A DNA stretch of 64,000 nt, taken from the NCBI GenBank assembly GCA_030145055.1, contig JAQYWK010000002.1:124001-188000 (forward strand), given 5' to 3'. This DNA is from Desulfovibrio sp. (GTDB taxonomy: Bacteria; Desulfobacterota; Desulfovibrionia; Desulfovibrionales; Desulfovibrionaceae). Both the position numbers and the translations under genes were made by a program. Below the pieces are notes generated by a model that saw only the letters and a list, made by a program, of their open reading frames with translations, was not told the origin of the DNA and ran no database searches. The first letter of the stretch is position 1. Each line of letters starts with the position of its first letter. Of this stretch, positions 8,531 through 16,710 are shown one piece after another.

Positions 8531-9600
8531 AATTTTTTGCGGTAAAAAATGCTTTTGCACTACCTCTGAAAAATTTTGCATCTTCCACATTTTTTTCTTT
8601 TGGAGGATTATCCCATTTTCTTGGATCATCGTTTAATTTTTTAAGTTTTTTTACCAGCATTTTGTCATCTTCCTTAATCTTTCTTTTTTGCTCTGCATTT
8701 ACATCTCCCAATATGGGCGTATTTTTTGTTTTCTCATACGCCTGATCATGCTCTTTATATGCCTCATCCGAGCTATCCACAGGTGGCTTTGTGCCAACCT
8801 TTCCTCCGTCGACGCCTCCACTATAGCGTCCTCCACCCCAATTCCCATATTTGGGGCCATCTTTTAAAGATCGACCTTTGCCACCCCATTTTATTGACGA
8901 AACTCTTTGGTGAACTTCATCCAAGCCATTTGCTAACGCTTTATCCAAGCTTTCATGATTTTTCAGAGTCTTTCTATTGTCTTTAAAATTCTTTTCATTT
9001 ATTTCTTTCTCCTCACTCTTCCCCTTAAGCCCATCCCGATCCACAAAATTATTAGGATCATCCCAGCAGTAGCAGTAGCCGTAAACATCTACATCGCCAC
9101 CAGCAAATCCAATTGGATCAGGAGTGGTGAAGCGTCCAATCTCAGGGTCATACTCACGGTAACCGAAATGAAGTAACCCGGTATCTTTATCGAGAAGTCC
9201 CGCAGCGAATCCTAGAGGAATATCAATAGTTCCGTCAGTATCGACAATAAGATTACCAAACGAATCATATATAATTTGCTCTACCTTATTTCGATTACCA
9301 TCCGCAACCATATAGATGGAGCCGACCTGATCCGACGCGAAATAATACATCTTATCGGTGTAGATCATAGCAACGGGATCGCCTTCATCGTCATATGCGA
9401 AGACTTTCACATTTTGCCCAGAGCCATCGGCTACAGCCTCAAGTGTAGTGAAATCTTTCCATAATTACTTTTCGATAACCGTTCCATTAACGGATTTGGC
9501 TATACGCATACCTTCGGAGTCGAAATGATATTCAATAACTCGGCCATCAGGTAGCTGAGCTTTGTGAAGCGCGCCGTTTGATAATAGAATAAGATATATA
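8520..9600 (-). pseudogene. Orphan RHS tip with phospholipase A2-like C-terminal toxin domain
   Basis: Only the 3' end of an RHS gene is present. Recognisable RHS sequence begins near 9600 (LPDGRVIEYHFDSEGMR), continues through YD-type repeats and ends the core at the conserved YREYDPEIGRFTTPDPIG motif. A TAA codon at 9467-9465 interrupts the frame where Tyr is expected; reading resumes in the same frame (LWKDFTTLEAV). The ~165 residues after the core (8520 to ~9020) are the variable toxin: YGNWGGGRYSGG resembles the calcium loop of phospholipase A2, and VDSSDEAYKEHDQAYE carries the catalytic His-Asp pair in the D-x3-x3-HD-x2-Y arrangement. The toxin domain itself is intact. Probably a displaced cassette awaiting recombination, or a remnant. 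Confidence 0.72.
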
Positions 9601-9925
9601 GGAGACAAGGTCTGGCAGACAATGACGGAGTGGACATGTTTTAAAATTTTGCACATGCAGGAATCACCGCTTTGACGATGATTTTACAGGGCGTAATTTA
9701 TTTATTCTGGAATTTTGATCGAATTTGAGAGGGATAGTCAGAATTTAGGCGTAGGGTAGCCGGACGAAGATATGACAGTCGTTCGTAAAAATACAGGAAT
9801 GATAATATTATAGAATATGGCAAAGCGAAGGCTTATCTCACAGGCCAATTGTAATAACCTAAGACGGTAAATTTATTTTGGATGGCACGTGCCTAAAACA
9901 TGTCGTAAATTTCGGCTGCGGCTGA

Positions 9926-10978
9926 TTACTTACGCCATTTATATTTTGAATCCTTATTCTTCTTTCTGCCGGATTCAGATTTTCGTTTAACTCTTTCAGC
10001 GATATTTTCTTTGTTCAGTTCAGATTCTTCAATAAGTTTTTGATAATTATCAAGTCTGCGTTGATCTATTCTTCCATCTTCAAGAGCGGCTCTAATTGCG
10101 CAACCCGGCTCATTTTTATGACTGCAATCAGCAAATTTACATTGCTCTGTCAGTTCCGAAACTTCATTGAATGCGTTGTACACTCCAGATTCACAGTCGT
10201 AGAGCTGTAGCTCTCTGATGCCCGGAACATCAATTAAAAGTGCGCCAGACGGCATAACGTGAAGAGATCTGGATGTGGTTGTGTGCCGCCCTTTATCATC
10301 ACCAACACGGATAGCTCCGACCTTTTGCTTGCTAGTACCATTTATGGTGTTGAGCAAGGTAGACTTGCCAACGCCTGACGAACCTAAAAGAACAAGTGAC
10401 TCACCTTTTCCAAACCATTTTTGCAATCCCTTGAGATTCTCGGGCTCTTTGGAGTTAACAACCATTACCGGCATGGAATCATGTAGCTTTTGAGCCTGCT
10501 CCAGATATTCTTGCGGGTTTTCTGTCTGATCTGCTTTGGTTAGGACCATCACAAATTTAATGTCCGCTTCCATGGCGAGGCATATATACCGCTCAAGGCG
10601 ATTCAAATTAAATTCGGTATTGCAGGAAGAGACAATAAGCAGTGTGTTGATATTGGCCGCGATAGGCTGAAGTTTTATTTCCTGCCCCGGGCTCATGCGT
10701 TGAAGTAGACTGCTGCGCTCAAGTAAACGAGTAGGAACCTGCGTTTCTTTATTTAGTAGTAGCCAGTCACCGACAGTAGGCTGTTCATTTAGACTGCCCA
10801 CGCCAGTTTCTGCAATTTGCAAAAGAAGTTCTTCTTTTCCAGTAGATACGACCAGATGTCCCTTATGAGTTTTGGTCACTCGGGCGGGGATGGTGGATTC
10901 CTGCTCTTCGGAAGAAAGCTGTTCTTGGAAGGACGGGCTCCAGCCAAGTTCGTCTAGGGAGTATTCGATTTGATTCAA
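9926..10978 (-). CDS. rsgA: Ribosome small-subunit biogenesis GTPase RsgA
   Basis: A circularly permuted GTPase that checks late 30S subunit maturation. The order is diagnostic: N-terminal OB-fold (~residues 30-95), then TKAD (G4), then the P-loop GSSGVGKSTLLN, then DDKGRHTT (G2 region) and DVPG (G3). The C-terminus has the zinc-binding C-x5-C-x-H-x5-C pattern (CKFADCSHKNEPGC). The longest frame starts at a TTG at 10993 without a ribosome site; TTG 10978 has AGAGG 5 nt upstream and is chosen (350 aa). The basic Lys/Arg-rich tail is common in the family. Divergent from the kinase-like operon. Confidence 0.93.
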   Translation of the reverse strand: MNQIEYSLDELGWSPSFQEQLSSEEQESTIPARVTKTHKGHLVVSTGKEELLLQIAETGVGSLNEQPTVGDWLLLNKETQVPTRLLERSSLLQRMSPGQEIKLQPIAANINTLLIVSSCNTEFNLNRLERYICLAMEADIKFVMVLTKADQTENPQEYLEQAQKLHDSMPVMVVNSKEPENLKGLQKWFGKGESLVLLGSSGVGKSTLLNTINGTSKQKVGAIRVGDDKGRHTTTSRSLHVMPSGALLIDVPGIRELQLYDCESGVYNAFNEVSELTEQCKFADCSHKNEPGCAIRAALEDGRIDQRRLDNYQKLIEESELNKENIAERVKRKSESGRKKNKDSKYKWRK

Positions 10979-11110
10979 TGAAACCTCTTGCAATGCGAAA
11001 ATTTGATATTCAACTCTTACTTAATTCGAAAACTTACGTAACAAATAAAGAACAAGCAAGAGTCATTTTGGAAGTTTTAATAGCTTTTGCAGTTATATTT
11101 CTGTTTCTGT

Positions 11111-11138
11111 TTTACTTTGTTCACTGCTGTGATATAAT
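11111..11138 (+). promoter_or_regulatory. Candidate sigma70 promoter of the kinase/USP operon
   Basis: TTTACT (11111-11116), 16 nt, then a perfect TATAAT (11133-11138), 55 bp before the start of the kinase-like gene. Confidence 0.6.
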
Positions 11139-11193
11139 CCAAACAGGATTATAAGCTTTGTTTGGTGTTTAAAACGACATCAGGAGTGTGGCT

Positions 11194-12159
11194 ATGAGTA
11201 GCGAAGCCAGAGATCTTATCAAGAAATATTTGCCTGATTCCACAATGTCTCGTTTCGGGAAGGTTTTTACCGACACAACCCAGTTTATGAATATTGATTA
11301 TAGTGATGTCATAAAACTTGGTAATGAGCATTTTCTGGTGCTTAAAAATGAACAGGAACGGCGTTTTGGATTATCTGATCCTAAGTACTGGGTGAAGAGA
11401 GGCAAGCATCTAGAGTCAGGGCAGCCTCAAATCTTAAAATTAGCTTTTTATGAAAAATTTCCAATGCACATCGGTCCCTTTGAAATTCAGTGCTATAGAA
11501 GTCCGCGCAAGGAAGCTAGAATTCTGGAACTTGTGAAAGGTGATACACGGTTTATGCAGGGCTGCTCCAGAGATGATGTTGCTGGCAACAATGTCAGGGT
11601 GTTAGACATAATACGTGGCAAGCGACTTGATGTGGTTGTGCACAACATCCCCGTTGATCATAAAACTTATTTCCACGAACATTTTCCCGCAATTTTAGAG
11701 AAATATATTGATTCGTGTGAAGCTATCAGGTTCTTGCACGACCATGATGAAAAACATGGTGATATTCGCCGTGACCATTTATGGGTAGAAAGTGGAACTG
11801 GCGATTACCGCTGGATTGATTTTGATTATGCCTTTGAGCTGTATGAGAATCCATTCGGGTTGGATCTTTTTGGACTGGGATCCATCCTTATTTACCTAGC
11901 TGGTAAGGCAAATTTAACAATGCAGACCATGCTCGAGCTTGGCACTGGCAGTTCCATTCTAAACAGCCTGAACGGTGGAGATTATTCTATCGTTATTGGC
12001 AACCGAATCGTTAATGTACAGAAAGTGTATAGCTATATTCCAAACTCTTTGAATAATGTTTTGATGCATTTTGCATCATCAACCTCAGTTTTCTACGCGA
12101 CCGTAGATGAATTGCTGATAGATATGAATAAATGTTTAAAGGAAATTAAAGGGTTGTAA
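11194..12159 (+). CDS. Protein-kinase-fold protein (Ser/Thr or small-molecule kinase-like)
   Basis: A 321-residue protein with the C-lobe hallmarks of the protein kinase fold: KHGDIRRDHLWV as catalytic loop (HGD in place of HRD, with RxDHL rather than KxxN) and WIDFDYAF as the metal-binding DFD replacing DFG. A long N-terminal part includes a Lys in QPQILKLAFYEKF and Glu in REARILELV that could serve as the VAIK Lys and helix-C Glu. It may be an active kinase of an atypical group or a pseudokinase. Start ATG 11194 has AGGAG at 7 nt; an upstream GTG at 11188 abuts that site. The USP gene follows 54 bp later and is probably co-transcribed, suggesting a stress-signalling pair. Confidence 0.7.
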   Translation: MSSEARDLIKKYLPDSTMSRFGKVFTDTTQFMNIDYSDVIKLGNEHFLVLKNEQERRFGLSDPKYWVKRGKHLESGQPQILKLAFYEKFPMHIGPFEIQCYRSPRKEARILELVKGDTRFMQGCSRDDVAGNNVRVLDIIRGKRLDVVVHNIPVDHKTYFHEHFPAILEKYIDSCEAIRFLHDHDEKHGDIRRDHLWVESGTGDYRWIDFDYAFELYENPFGLDLFGLGSILIYLAGKANLTMQTMLELGTGSSILNSLNGGDYSIVIGNRIVNVQKVYSYIPNSLNNVLMHFASSTSVFYATVDELLIDMNKCLKEIKGL

Positions 12160-12213
12160 TTTCTGCATGATTAAAATTTCAAAAAGGTTCAAATTTTGAA
12201 GGAGGATATTACC

Positions 12214-12702
12214 ATGACACTTAACAAGATTCTCGTAGCATTTGATGGGTCTGAGAATTCTTTTAAGGCAGTTGAATATGTAGGCAATATTGTAAAACAT
12301 TGCCCGATTTGCGGAGTTTCAATTCTGCATGTTGAACGTCTTCCGGATAAGGATCTTTTTAAAAATGATGAAGAATGGGCGATCCAGTGCAAAAATAATG
12401 AGAATGAAATGTCAATTAAGATGGCAGAAGCCAAAGACATTCTTGTAAAATTAGGTGTGACGGCTGATGTTGTCGTTGCTGAATATTTTGCTAGTTGCAA
12501 GTCGCCGTTTCATGATACGGATATCTGTGCAACAGGAAGAAGTATTGGTCTGGATATATTGAGAATTAGGAAGGAAGGAAATTACGATACACTTGTTGTG
12601 GGCAGGCGCGGAGTCAGCAAAGCTGAAGAGTTTTTGTTTGGCTCAGTCTCCACAAAAGTAGTTCAATCTGCCGCAGATTGTACAGTTTGGGTCGTAAGTT
12701 GA
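12214..12702 (+). CDS. Universal stress protein (UspA family)
   Basis: A 162-residue USP. NKILVAFDGSENSFKAVEY is the N-terminal core; VVGRRGVSKAEEFLFGS gives the ATP motif G-2x-G-9x-GS. A ~15-residue insert with cysteines (ASCKSPFHDTDICATGRS) between the third and fourth strands is unusual. Start ATG 12214 has GGAGG at 8 nt; an in-frame TTG at 12196 is disfavoured. Downstream of the kinase-like gene, forming a probable two-gene unit whose product could be a kinase target or partner. Confidence 0.88.
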   Translation: MTLNKILVAFDGSENSFKAVEYVGNIVKHCPICGVSILHVERLPDKDLFKNDEEWAIQCKNNENEMSIKMAEAKDILVKLGVTADVVVAEYFASCKSPFHDTDICATGRSIGLDILRIRKEGNYDTLVVGRRGVSKAEEFLFGSVSTKVVQSAADCTVWVVS

Positions 12703-12742
12703 GTTTCAATGATTTAATTGAAGCGATAAATAGGATTTATTA

Positions 12743-13738
12743 ATGTATTATATTATCAGTAGACTAGTAATTTTAGTCGCATTAATTACTTTGGCTGTGC
12801 CAGTAATTGCGAGTGCGAGGCCTCAGGTCTTGGTAATTGAAAGTTACCATGCTGAATATGAATGGAATAAGAATTATAAGAAAGGTTTAGAGTCTGTTTT
12901 AAGTAATGCCGCAGACATAAATTATTTTAGAATGGATACGAAGAGAGTTGCTCCAGAACTATATCAAGAAAGAGCGGATCTTGCGTGGGCTGAGTATGTA
13001 AAAACAAAGCCTGACGTTGTGGTCTTGGCAGATGATAATGCTTTGCAGCTATTAGGGCCAAAGTTTTTAGAGATCTATACTCCAGTCGTATATTTTGGAA
13101 TTAATGGTAATCCTCGCAAATATATTCAGCTCAATAAGAATATTACAGGGGTGCTTGAGAGGCCTTTGTATAAGAGATCCGTTAAGTATTTAAAACAAAT
13201 TCTTAATCTTGATCATGGTAAAATTTTAATTCTACTGGATACTGGAACAACTTCAAAGGTGTTAATAGATTCAGTCTTTGATGGATTATATACTACGAAA
13301 ATTGGTGATACCCAGATAAGTATTAAACATGTTGCGACTTTTGCTGATTGGAAAAATATTGTTATTAATTCAGCTGATGATGGTTATTCCGCAATAATAC
13401 TTGGGTTATTTCAAACCGTAGTTGATGATAATAATGAACATGTTAAAAGTGATGATATTTTGAAATGGACATCTAAAAATTCACCAGTCCCACTTTTTGG
13501 CTTTTGGGAAATGAATGTTGGAAAGGATAAAACAATTGGCGGGCTGGTACTTAGCGGCAAAGTTCAAGGTTCAACTGCGGGGGTAATTGTTCAGCAGATT
13601 TTAAACGGAGTGCCAGTACATAGCATAAAACCAATAACCCCCACTCAAGGTGTTTTTGTTTTTAGTAGATCAGAATTGTTTAAATGGAAAATATCCTTGC
13701 CGCGAGAAGTAAAAAGTTCAACTAAGTTTGTTGAATAA
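12743..13738 (+). CDS. Periplasmic ABC-type substrate-binding protein (PF04392-like)
   Basis: A 331-residue exported protein: signal peptide to about ASA (residues 22-24), then a two-lobed type I periplasmic binding fold (VLVIESYHAEYEWNKNYKKG, KPDVVVLADDNALQLLG, TPVVYFGINGNP, the linker region, LFGFWEMNVGKDKTIGGLVLSG). It resembles the uncharacterised ABC_sub_bind family, also found as sensor domain of two-component kinases. No permease or ATPase lies nearby, so it may be a sensor accessory rather than a transporter part. Start ATG 12743 has AGGA 8 nt upstream. Confidence 0.75.
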   Translation: MYYIISRLVILVALITLAVPVIASARPQVLVIESYHAEYEWNKNYKKGLESVLSNAADINYFRMDTKRVAPELYQERADLAWAEYVKTKPDVVVLADDNALQLLGPKFLEIYTPVVYFGINGNPRKYIQLNKNITGVLERPLYKRSVKYLKQILNLDHGKILILLDTGTTSKVLIDSVFDGLYTTKIGDTQISIKHVATFADWKNIVINSADDGYSAIILGLFQTVVDDNNEHVKSDDILKWTSKNSPVPLFGFWEMNVGKDKTIGGLVLSGKVQGSTAGVIVQQILNGVPVHSIKPITPTQGVFVFSRSELFKWKISLPREVKSSTKFVE

Positions 13739-13795
13739 GTTAGCAGGGGTAATTGTTTTTAAATGCCACAATTGATATTGTCAGGAGGGTCTATT

Positions 13796-14269
13796 TTGGC
13801 TGAAAAGCAACCGCGATTGTTAAGAACATCCGCTTTCCTTTCGCTTACCATAGGTGTGCCGTTTTGCGTTTTCAAATTTCTATTCGGCCTTTTAGCTTAT
13901 CAAAATGGATATGTTTTGCTTGGTATTGTTATGCTGATCTGGTCAGTGATTGACCTGCTCATGAATTTCGTCCGTATTACCAAGGAACTGCTGCAACTAC
14001 GTAAGCCTGACATTGAATTTTGCTCCTTGGCCCACCTTGGACGCAAGATCGGCAGGGCGCCGCTTCTTTTAACCATTGATACTTTTTTATCATTTTTTAT
14101 CATTTGTTTTGTTCTATGGTCTGGCTGGATTAAAGAGCTTTCGGTGTGGGGTGCATATATGTGGTTCGGTGCCACTACTGTCAACCTTATGGGGCTGGCC
14201 TTGATGAATGTTTGTATCGAAGTTTTTGCAGATCCTGACAAATCCAAAACTCAGCAAAAAAAAGATTAG
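13796..14269 (+). CDS. Four-helix integral membrane protein, unknown function
   Basis: A 157-residue protein with about four membrane segments: FLSLTIGVPFCVFKFLFGLLAY, YVLLGIVMLIWSVIDLLMNFV, PLLLTIDTFLSFFIICFVLWSG (each a little over a helix) and a final one near WFGATTVNLMGLALMNVCIEVF. No family recognised. I choose TTG 13796, which has AGGAGGG at 6 nt, over ATG 13763, which has only a distant AGGGG; the latter would add 11 residues. The guanine deaminase gene begins 9 bp after the stop, so the two are almost certainly co-transcribed; a role linked to purine handling is possible but unproven. Confidence 0.65.
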   Translation: MAEKQPRLLRTSAFLSLTIGVPFCVFKFLFGLLAYQNGYVLLGIVMLIWSVIDLLMNFVRITKELLQLRKPDIEFCSLAHLGRKIGRAPLLLTIDTFLSFFIICFVLWSGWIKELSVWGAYMWFGATTVNLMGLALMNVCIEVFADPDKSKTQQKKD

Positions 14270-14278
14270 GAGACATTA

Positions 14279-15583
14279 ATGACTACAATAACTGCTCATA
14301 GAGGGTCAGTTTTCCATTATAAAGATGATGCAAATTTACAAAATGCGGCTGATTCGTACGAGTATTTTGAAGATGGAATGCTTATAGTTGAAAGCGGCAA
14401 AGTTGTAGCTGCCGGGGAAGCCCCTAATCTTATGAAATCGCTTCCTGACGGGACAAAACTTGTCGACCACGGTGATCAATTGATAATGCCGGGCTTTATT
14501 GACACTCATGCTCATGCTCCTCAGGCAGCTGCTATAGCTGGTTACGGGGAACAATTGCTGGAGTGGCTGAAAGGGTATATTTTCCCGAGCGAAGAAAAAT
14601 TTTCTGATCCCGTCTATGCCCGTACTGGGGCCGCTTTTTTTCTTGATGAACTGTTGCGAAACGGAACAACCACAGCGTCCCTTTATTCATCATCGCACAA
14701 GGAGGCCACTGACATTCTTTTTCAGGAAGCTGAGTCTCGGAATATGCGCATCATCGCAGGTAAGTCGCTTATGGACCGAGATGTTCCAGAGGATCTTCGT
14801 GATACTCCGGATTCAGCTTACGAGGATTCAAAAGAATTAATTGAAAAGTGGAATGGCAAAGGGCGTCTTTTGTACGCTATCACTCCGCGTTTCGCTCCAA
14901 CTTCTACTAAAGAGGAGCTAGAAGCGGCTGGCCGTCTAATGAAAGAATATCCAGATTTGTATATGCAGACTCATCTAGCTGAGAACCTCCATGAGGTTGA
15001 GCTTGTGAAGTCTCTTTTTCCTGATTCAAAGGATTATCTCGATGTTTATGATCATTACGGTCTGCTCGGAAAACGTTCTATCTTTGGGCACAGCATACAC
15101 CTGTCCGATAGAGAGTTTCAGCGCATAGCAGAGACGGGTTCTGTTACTGCATGGTGTCCTACATCCAACTTTTTCTTAGGCAGTGGTATTTTCGATTACG
15201 CACGGGCAAAGCGCATGAATACAATGGTGGGACTTGGTACAGATGTTGGCGGCGGTACGAGCTTCTCCATGCTGGCAACTTTGAATGAGGCTTACAAAGG
15301 TGCGGCTATTCGTGCTGAAACTAAGCTTTCGGCCTTTGATGCTTTCTATCTAATTACATACGGCGGAGCGCGCGCTTTGTCCCTTGAGAATTCCATCGGG
15401 AACTTCTCACCCGGCAAGGAAGCTGATTTCGTGGTTCTCGACTTGGAATCTACACCACTTCTGCGTTATCGCATTGATCACGCCAAAACTCTGGCGGAGC
15501 GGCTTTTCGTGCTAATGATACTTGGCGACGACAGAGCTGTGGCCAAGACATATGTTGCGGGAGCGGAGCACGTTTATAAATAG
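14279..15583 (+). CDS. guaD: Guanine deaminase
   Basis: Zinc amidohydrolase converting guanine to xanthine and ammonia in purine salvage. The 434-residue chain shows the metal motif PGFIDTHAHAPQ, MQTHLAEN, the GHSIHLSDREF histidine, WCPTSNFFLGSG, and the final metal Asp in GLGTDVGGGTSFSM. These combinations are specific to bacterial guanine deaminase rather than to cytosine deaminase or dihydroorotase. Start ATG 14279 has AGGAG at 6 nt. It directly follows the small membrane protein gene. Confidence 0.93.
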   Translation: MTTITAHRGSVFHYKDDANLQNAADSYEYFEDGMLIVESGKVVAAGEAPNLMKSLPDGTKLVDHGDQLIMPGFIDTHAHAPQAAAIAGYGEQLLEWLKGYIFPSEEKFSDPVYARTGAAFFLDELLRNGTTTASLYSSSHKEATDILFQEAESRNMRIIAGKSLMDRDVPEDLRDTPDSAYEDSKELIEKWNGKGRLLYAITPRFAPTSTKEELEAAGRLMKEYPDLYMQTHLAENLHEVELVKSLFPDSKDYLDVYDHYGLLGKRSIFGHSIHLSDREFQRIAETGSVTAWCPTSNFFLGSGIFDYARAKRMNTMVGLGTDVGGGTSFSMLATLNEAYKGAAIRAETKLSAFDAFYLITYGGARALSLENSIGNFSPGKEADFVVLDLESTPLLRYRIDHAKTLAERLFVLMILGDDRAVAKTYVAGAEHVYK

Positions 15584-15660
15584 ATAATTAGTCGATTAAT
15601 ACTAAATCTTAAACAGTTAGATAAGTGATTATTTTTTTTAGATTTATCCATGGAGTTAAA

Positions 15661-15991
15661 ATGCGAGTTGGAATTCGGAATCTAAGAATCACCTTAATGA
15701 TGCTTTTAGCTGTTGTGACAGTTTTAATGGTAACTGATTTATCTCAGGTCTATGCTGAAACGTTGTCACCGAGCAAAGATTTATTTGTTGTTTCTGTTGC
15801 GGGAAATGTTGTTTAGACTGACGAAACTGGAAATATTGAATATGGTTGTCGGCGCTATTTATGATGTTGCTACCGGGCGCGTGAAGTGGTTGCCAGAGAG
15901 TAAGATCATGGAAATACTGGCTCGGGTAGAGCGTAATCCTTCTCGGGCATTAAATATTATGTCAGTTGATGCCTCTTCTAATTCTCATTGA
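15661..15991 (+). pseudogene. Decayed beta-carbonic anhydrase with signal peptide
   Basis: Start ATG 15661 with GGAG at 6 nt opens a signal peptide (to about VYA). It runs directly into KDLFVVSVAGNVV, a conserved beta-carbonic-anhydrase strand that should lie ~60-80 residues further in. An in-frame TAG follows, then TDETGNIEYG, the expected next segment. Sequence then jumps, in another frame, to VVGAIYDVATGRVKWL, the C-terminal strand of the family. So there are at least two deletions, one nonsense codon and a frame change, with the zinc-ligand region (the distal Cys/His) lost. A terminator follows. The intact gene would have encoded a periplasmic CO2/bicarbonate enzyme. Confidence 0.78.
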
Positions 15992-16022
15992 GCATGAGTG
16001 ATTTATTTTTACGGGGAGTTAT

Positions 16023-16057
16023 AAAACGCGAAGTTCTTCGGGATTTCGCGTTTTTTT
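16023..16057 (+). terminator. Rho-independent terminator after the carbonic anhydrase remnant
   Basis: AAAACGCGAA pairs perfectly with TTCGCGTTTT around a 12-nt loop and runs into seven T. Confidence 0.9.
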
Positions 16058-16187
16058 GTTAAGATGCAATTGTTGTCAAAATGTAACACAATCTGCATTG
16101 ACGTTAATTTATAAGCTCACTATTCATTGGTTAATTGGCGAAGTAGGAAATTATATTGAATTTTATCATGCATAGGAGATATATTGA

Positions 16188-16643
16188 ATGAGTAAAAAAC
16201 TGAATGTGCTTTTTCTTTGTACCGGCAATTCGTGCAGAAGTCAGATGGCAGAAGGGTGGACAAAATATTTAAAAAGTGAACTGATCAACGCTTACTCTGC
16301 TGGGATAGAAACCCACGGATTAAATCCGAGTGCGGTAAAAGTGATGGCTGAAGCAGGTGTTGATATTTCGAAACATAAATCGCGTCATATAGATGAGTTC
16401 AAAGATGTTCCAATTGATGTTGTTGTAACGGTTTGCGGTCATGCGCATGAAACCTGTCCTTACTTCCCGGGTAATTGCAAAGTAACACATGTTGGCTTTG
16501 ATGACCCTCCGAAGATGGCTAAAGATTTATCTGAAAAGGGCGGATCAGAAGAAGAACAGCTCAATTGTTATCGAAAAGTACGTGATGAGATTAAGGTTTA
16601 CGTAGAGTCACTGCCGGAAAGTTTAAAGTCTCTTCTAAAATAA
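16188..16643 (+). CDS. arsC: Arsenate reductase, thioredoxin-coupled low-MW phosphatase type
   Basis: A 151-residue cytoplasmic enzyme reducing arsenate to arsenite. The phosphatase-type P-loop C-x5-R is CTGNSCR (Cys11-Arg17). The redox cysteines of the thioredoxin-coupled group lie in TVCGHAHETCP, and FDDPPK holds the general acid Asp. Length fits this family (~135-150). It precedes the ACR3 arsenite exporter by 67 bp. No ArsR repressor is seen beside the pair, which is unusual. Confidence 0.9.
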   Translation: MSKKLNVLFLCTGNSCRSQMAEGWTKYLKSELINAYSAGIETHGLNPSAVKVMAEAGVDISKHKSRHIDEFKDVPIDVVVTVCGHAHETCPYFPGNCKVTHVGFDDPPKMAKDLSEKGGSEEEQLNCYRKVRDEIKVYVESLPESLKSLLK

Positions 16644-16710
16644 TTTTAATTGATTTATAATCAGGTTTACAAAATTTAACGTGTATAAAAACTAACTGTG
16701 GATACCTAAA

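Noticed and set aside
8726-9176. Plus-strand frames across the RHS tip
   Set aside because: The minus strand carries clear RHS and PLA2-like motifs; the plus-strand products are low-complexity shadows.
9657-9925. Possible remnant between the RHS tip and rsgA
   Set aside because: I read it on both strands and found no transposase or gene-like segment; left unannotated.
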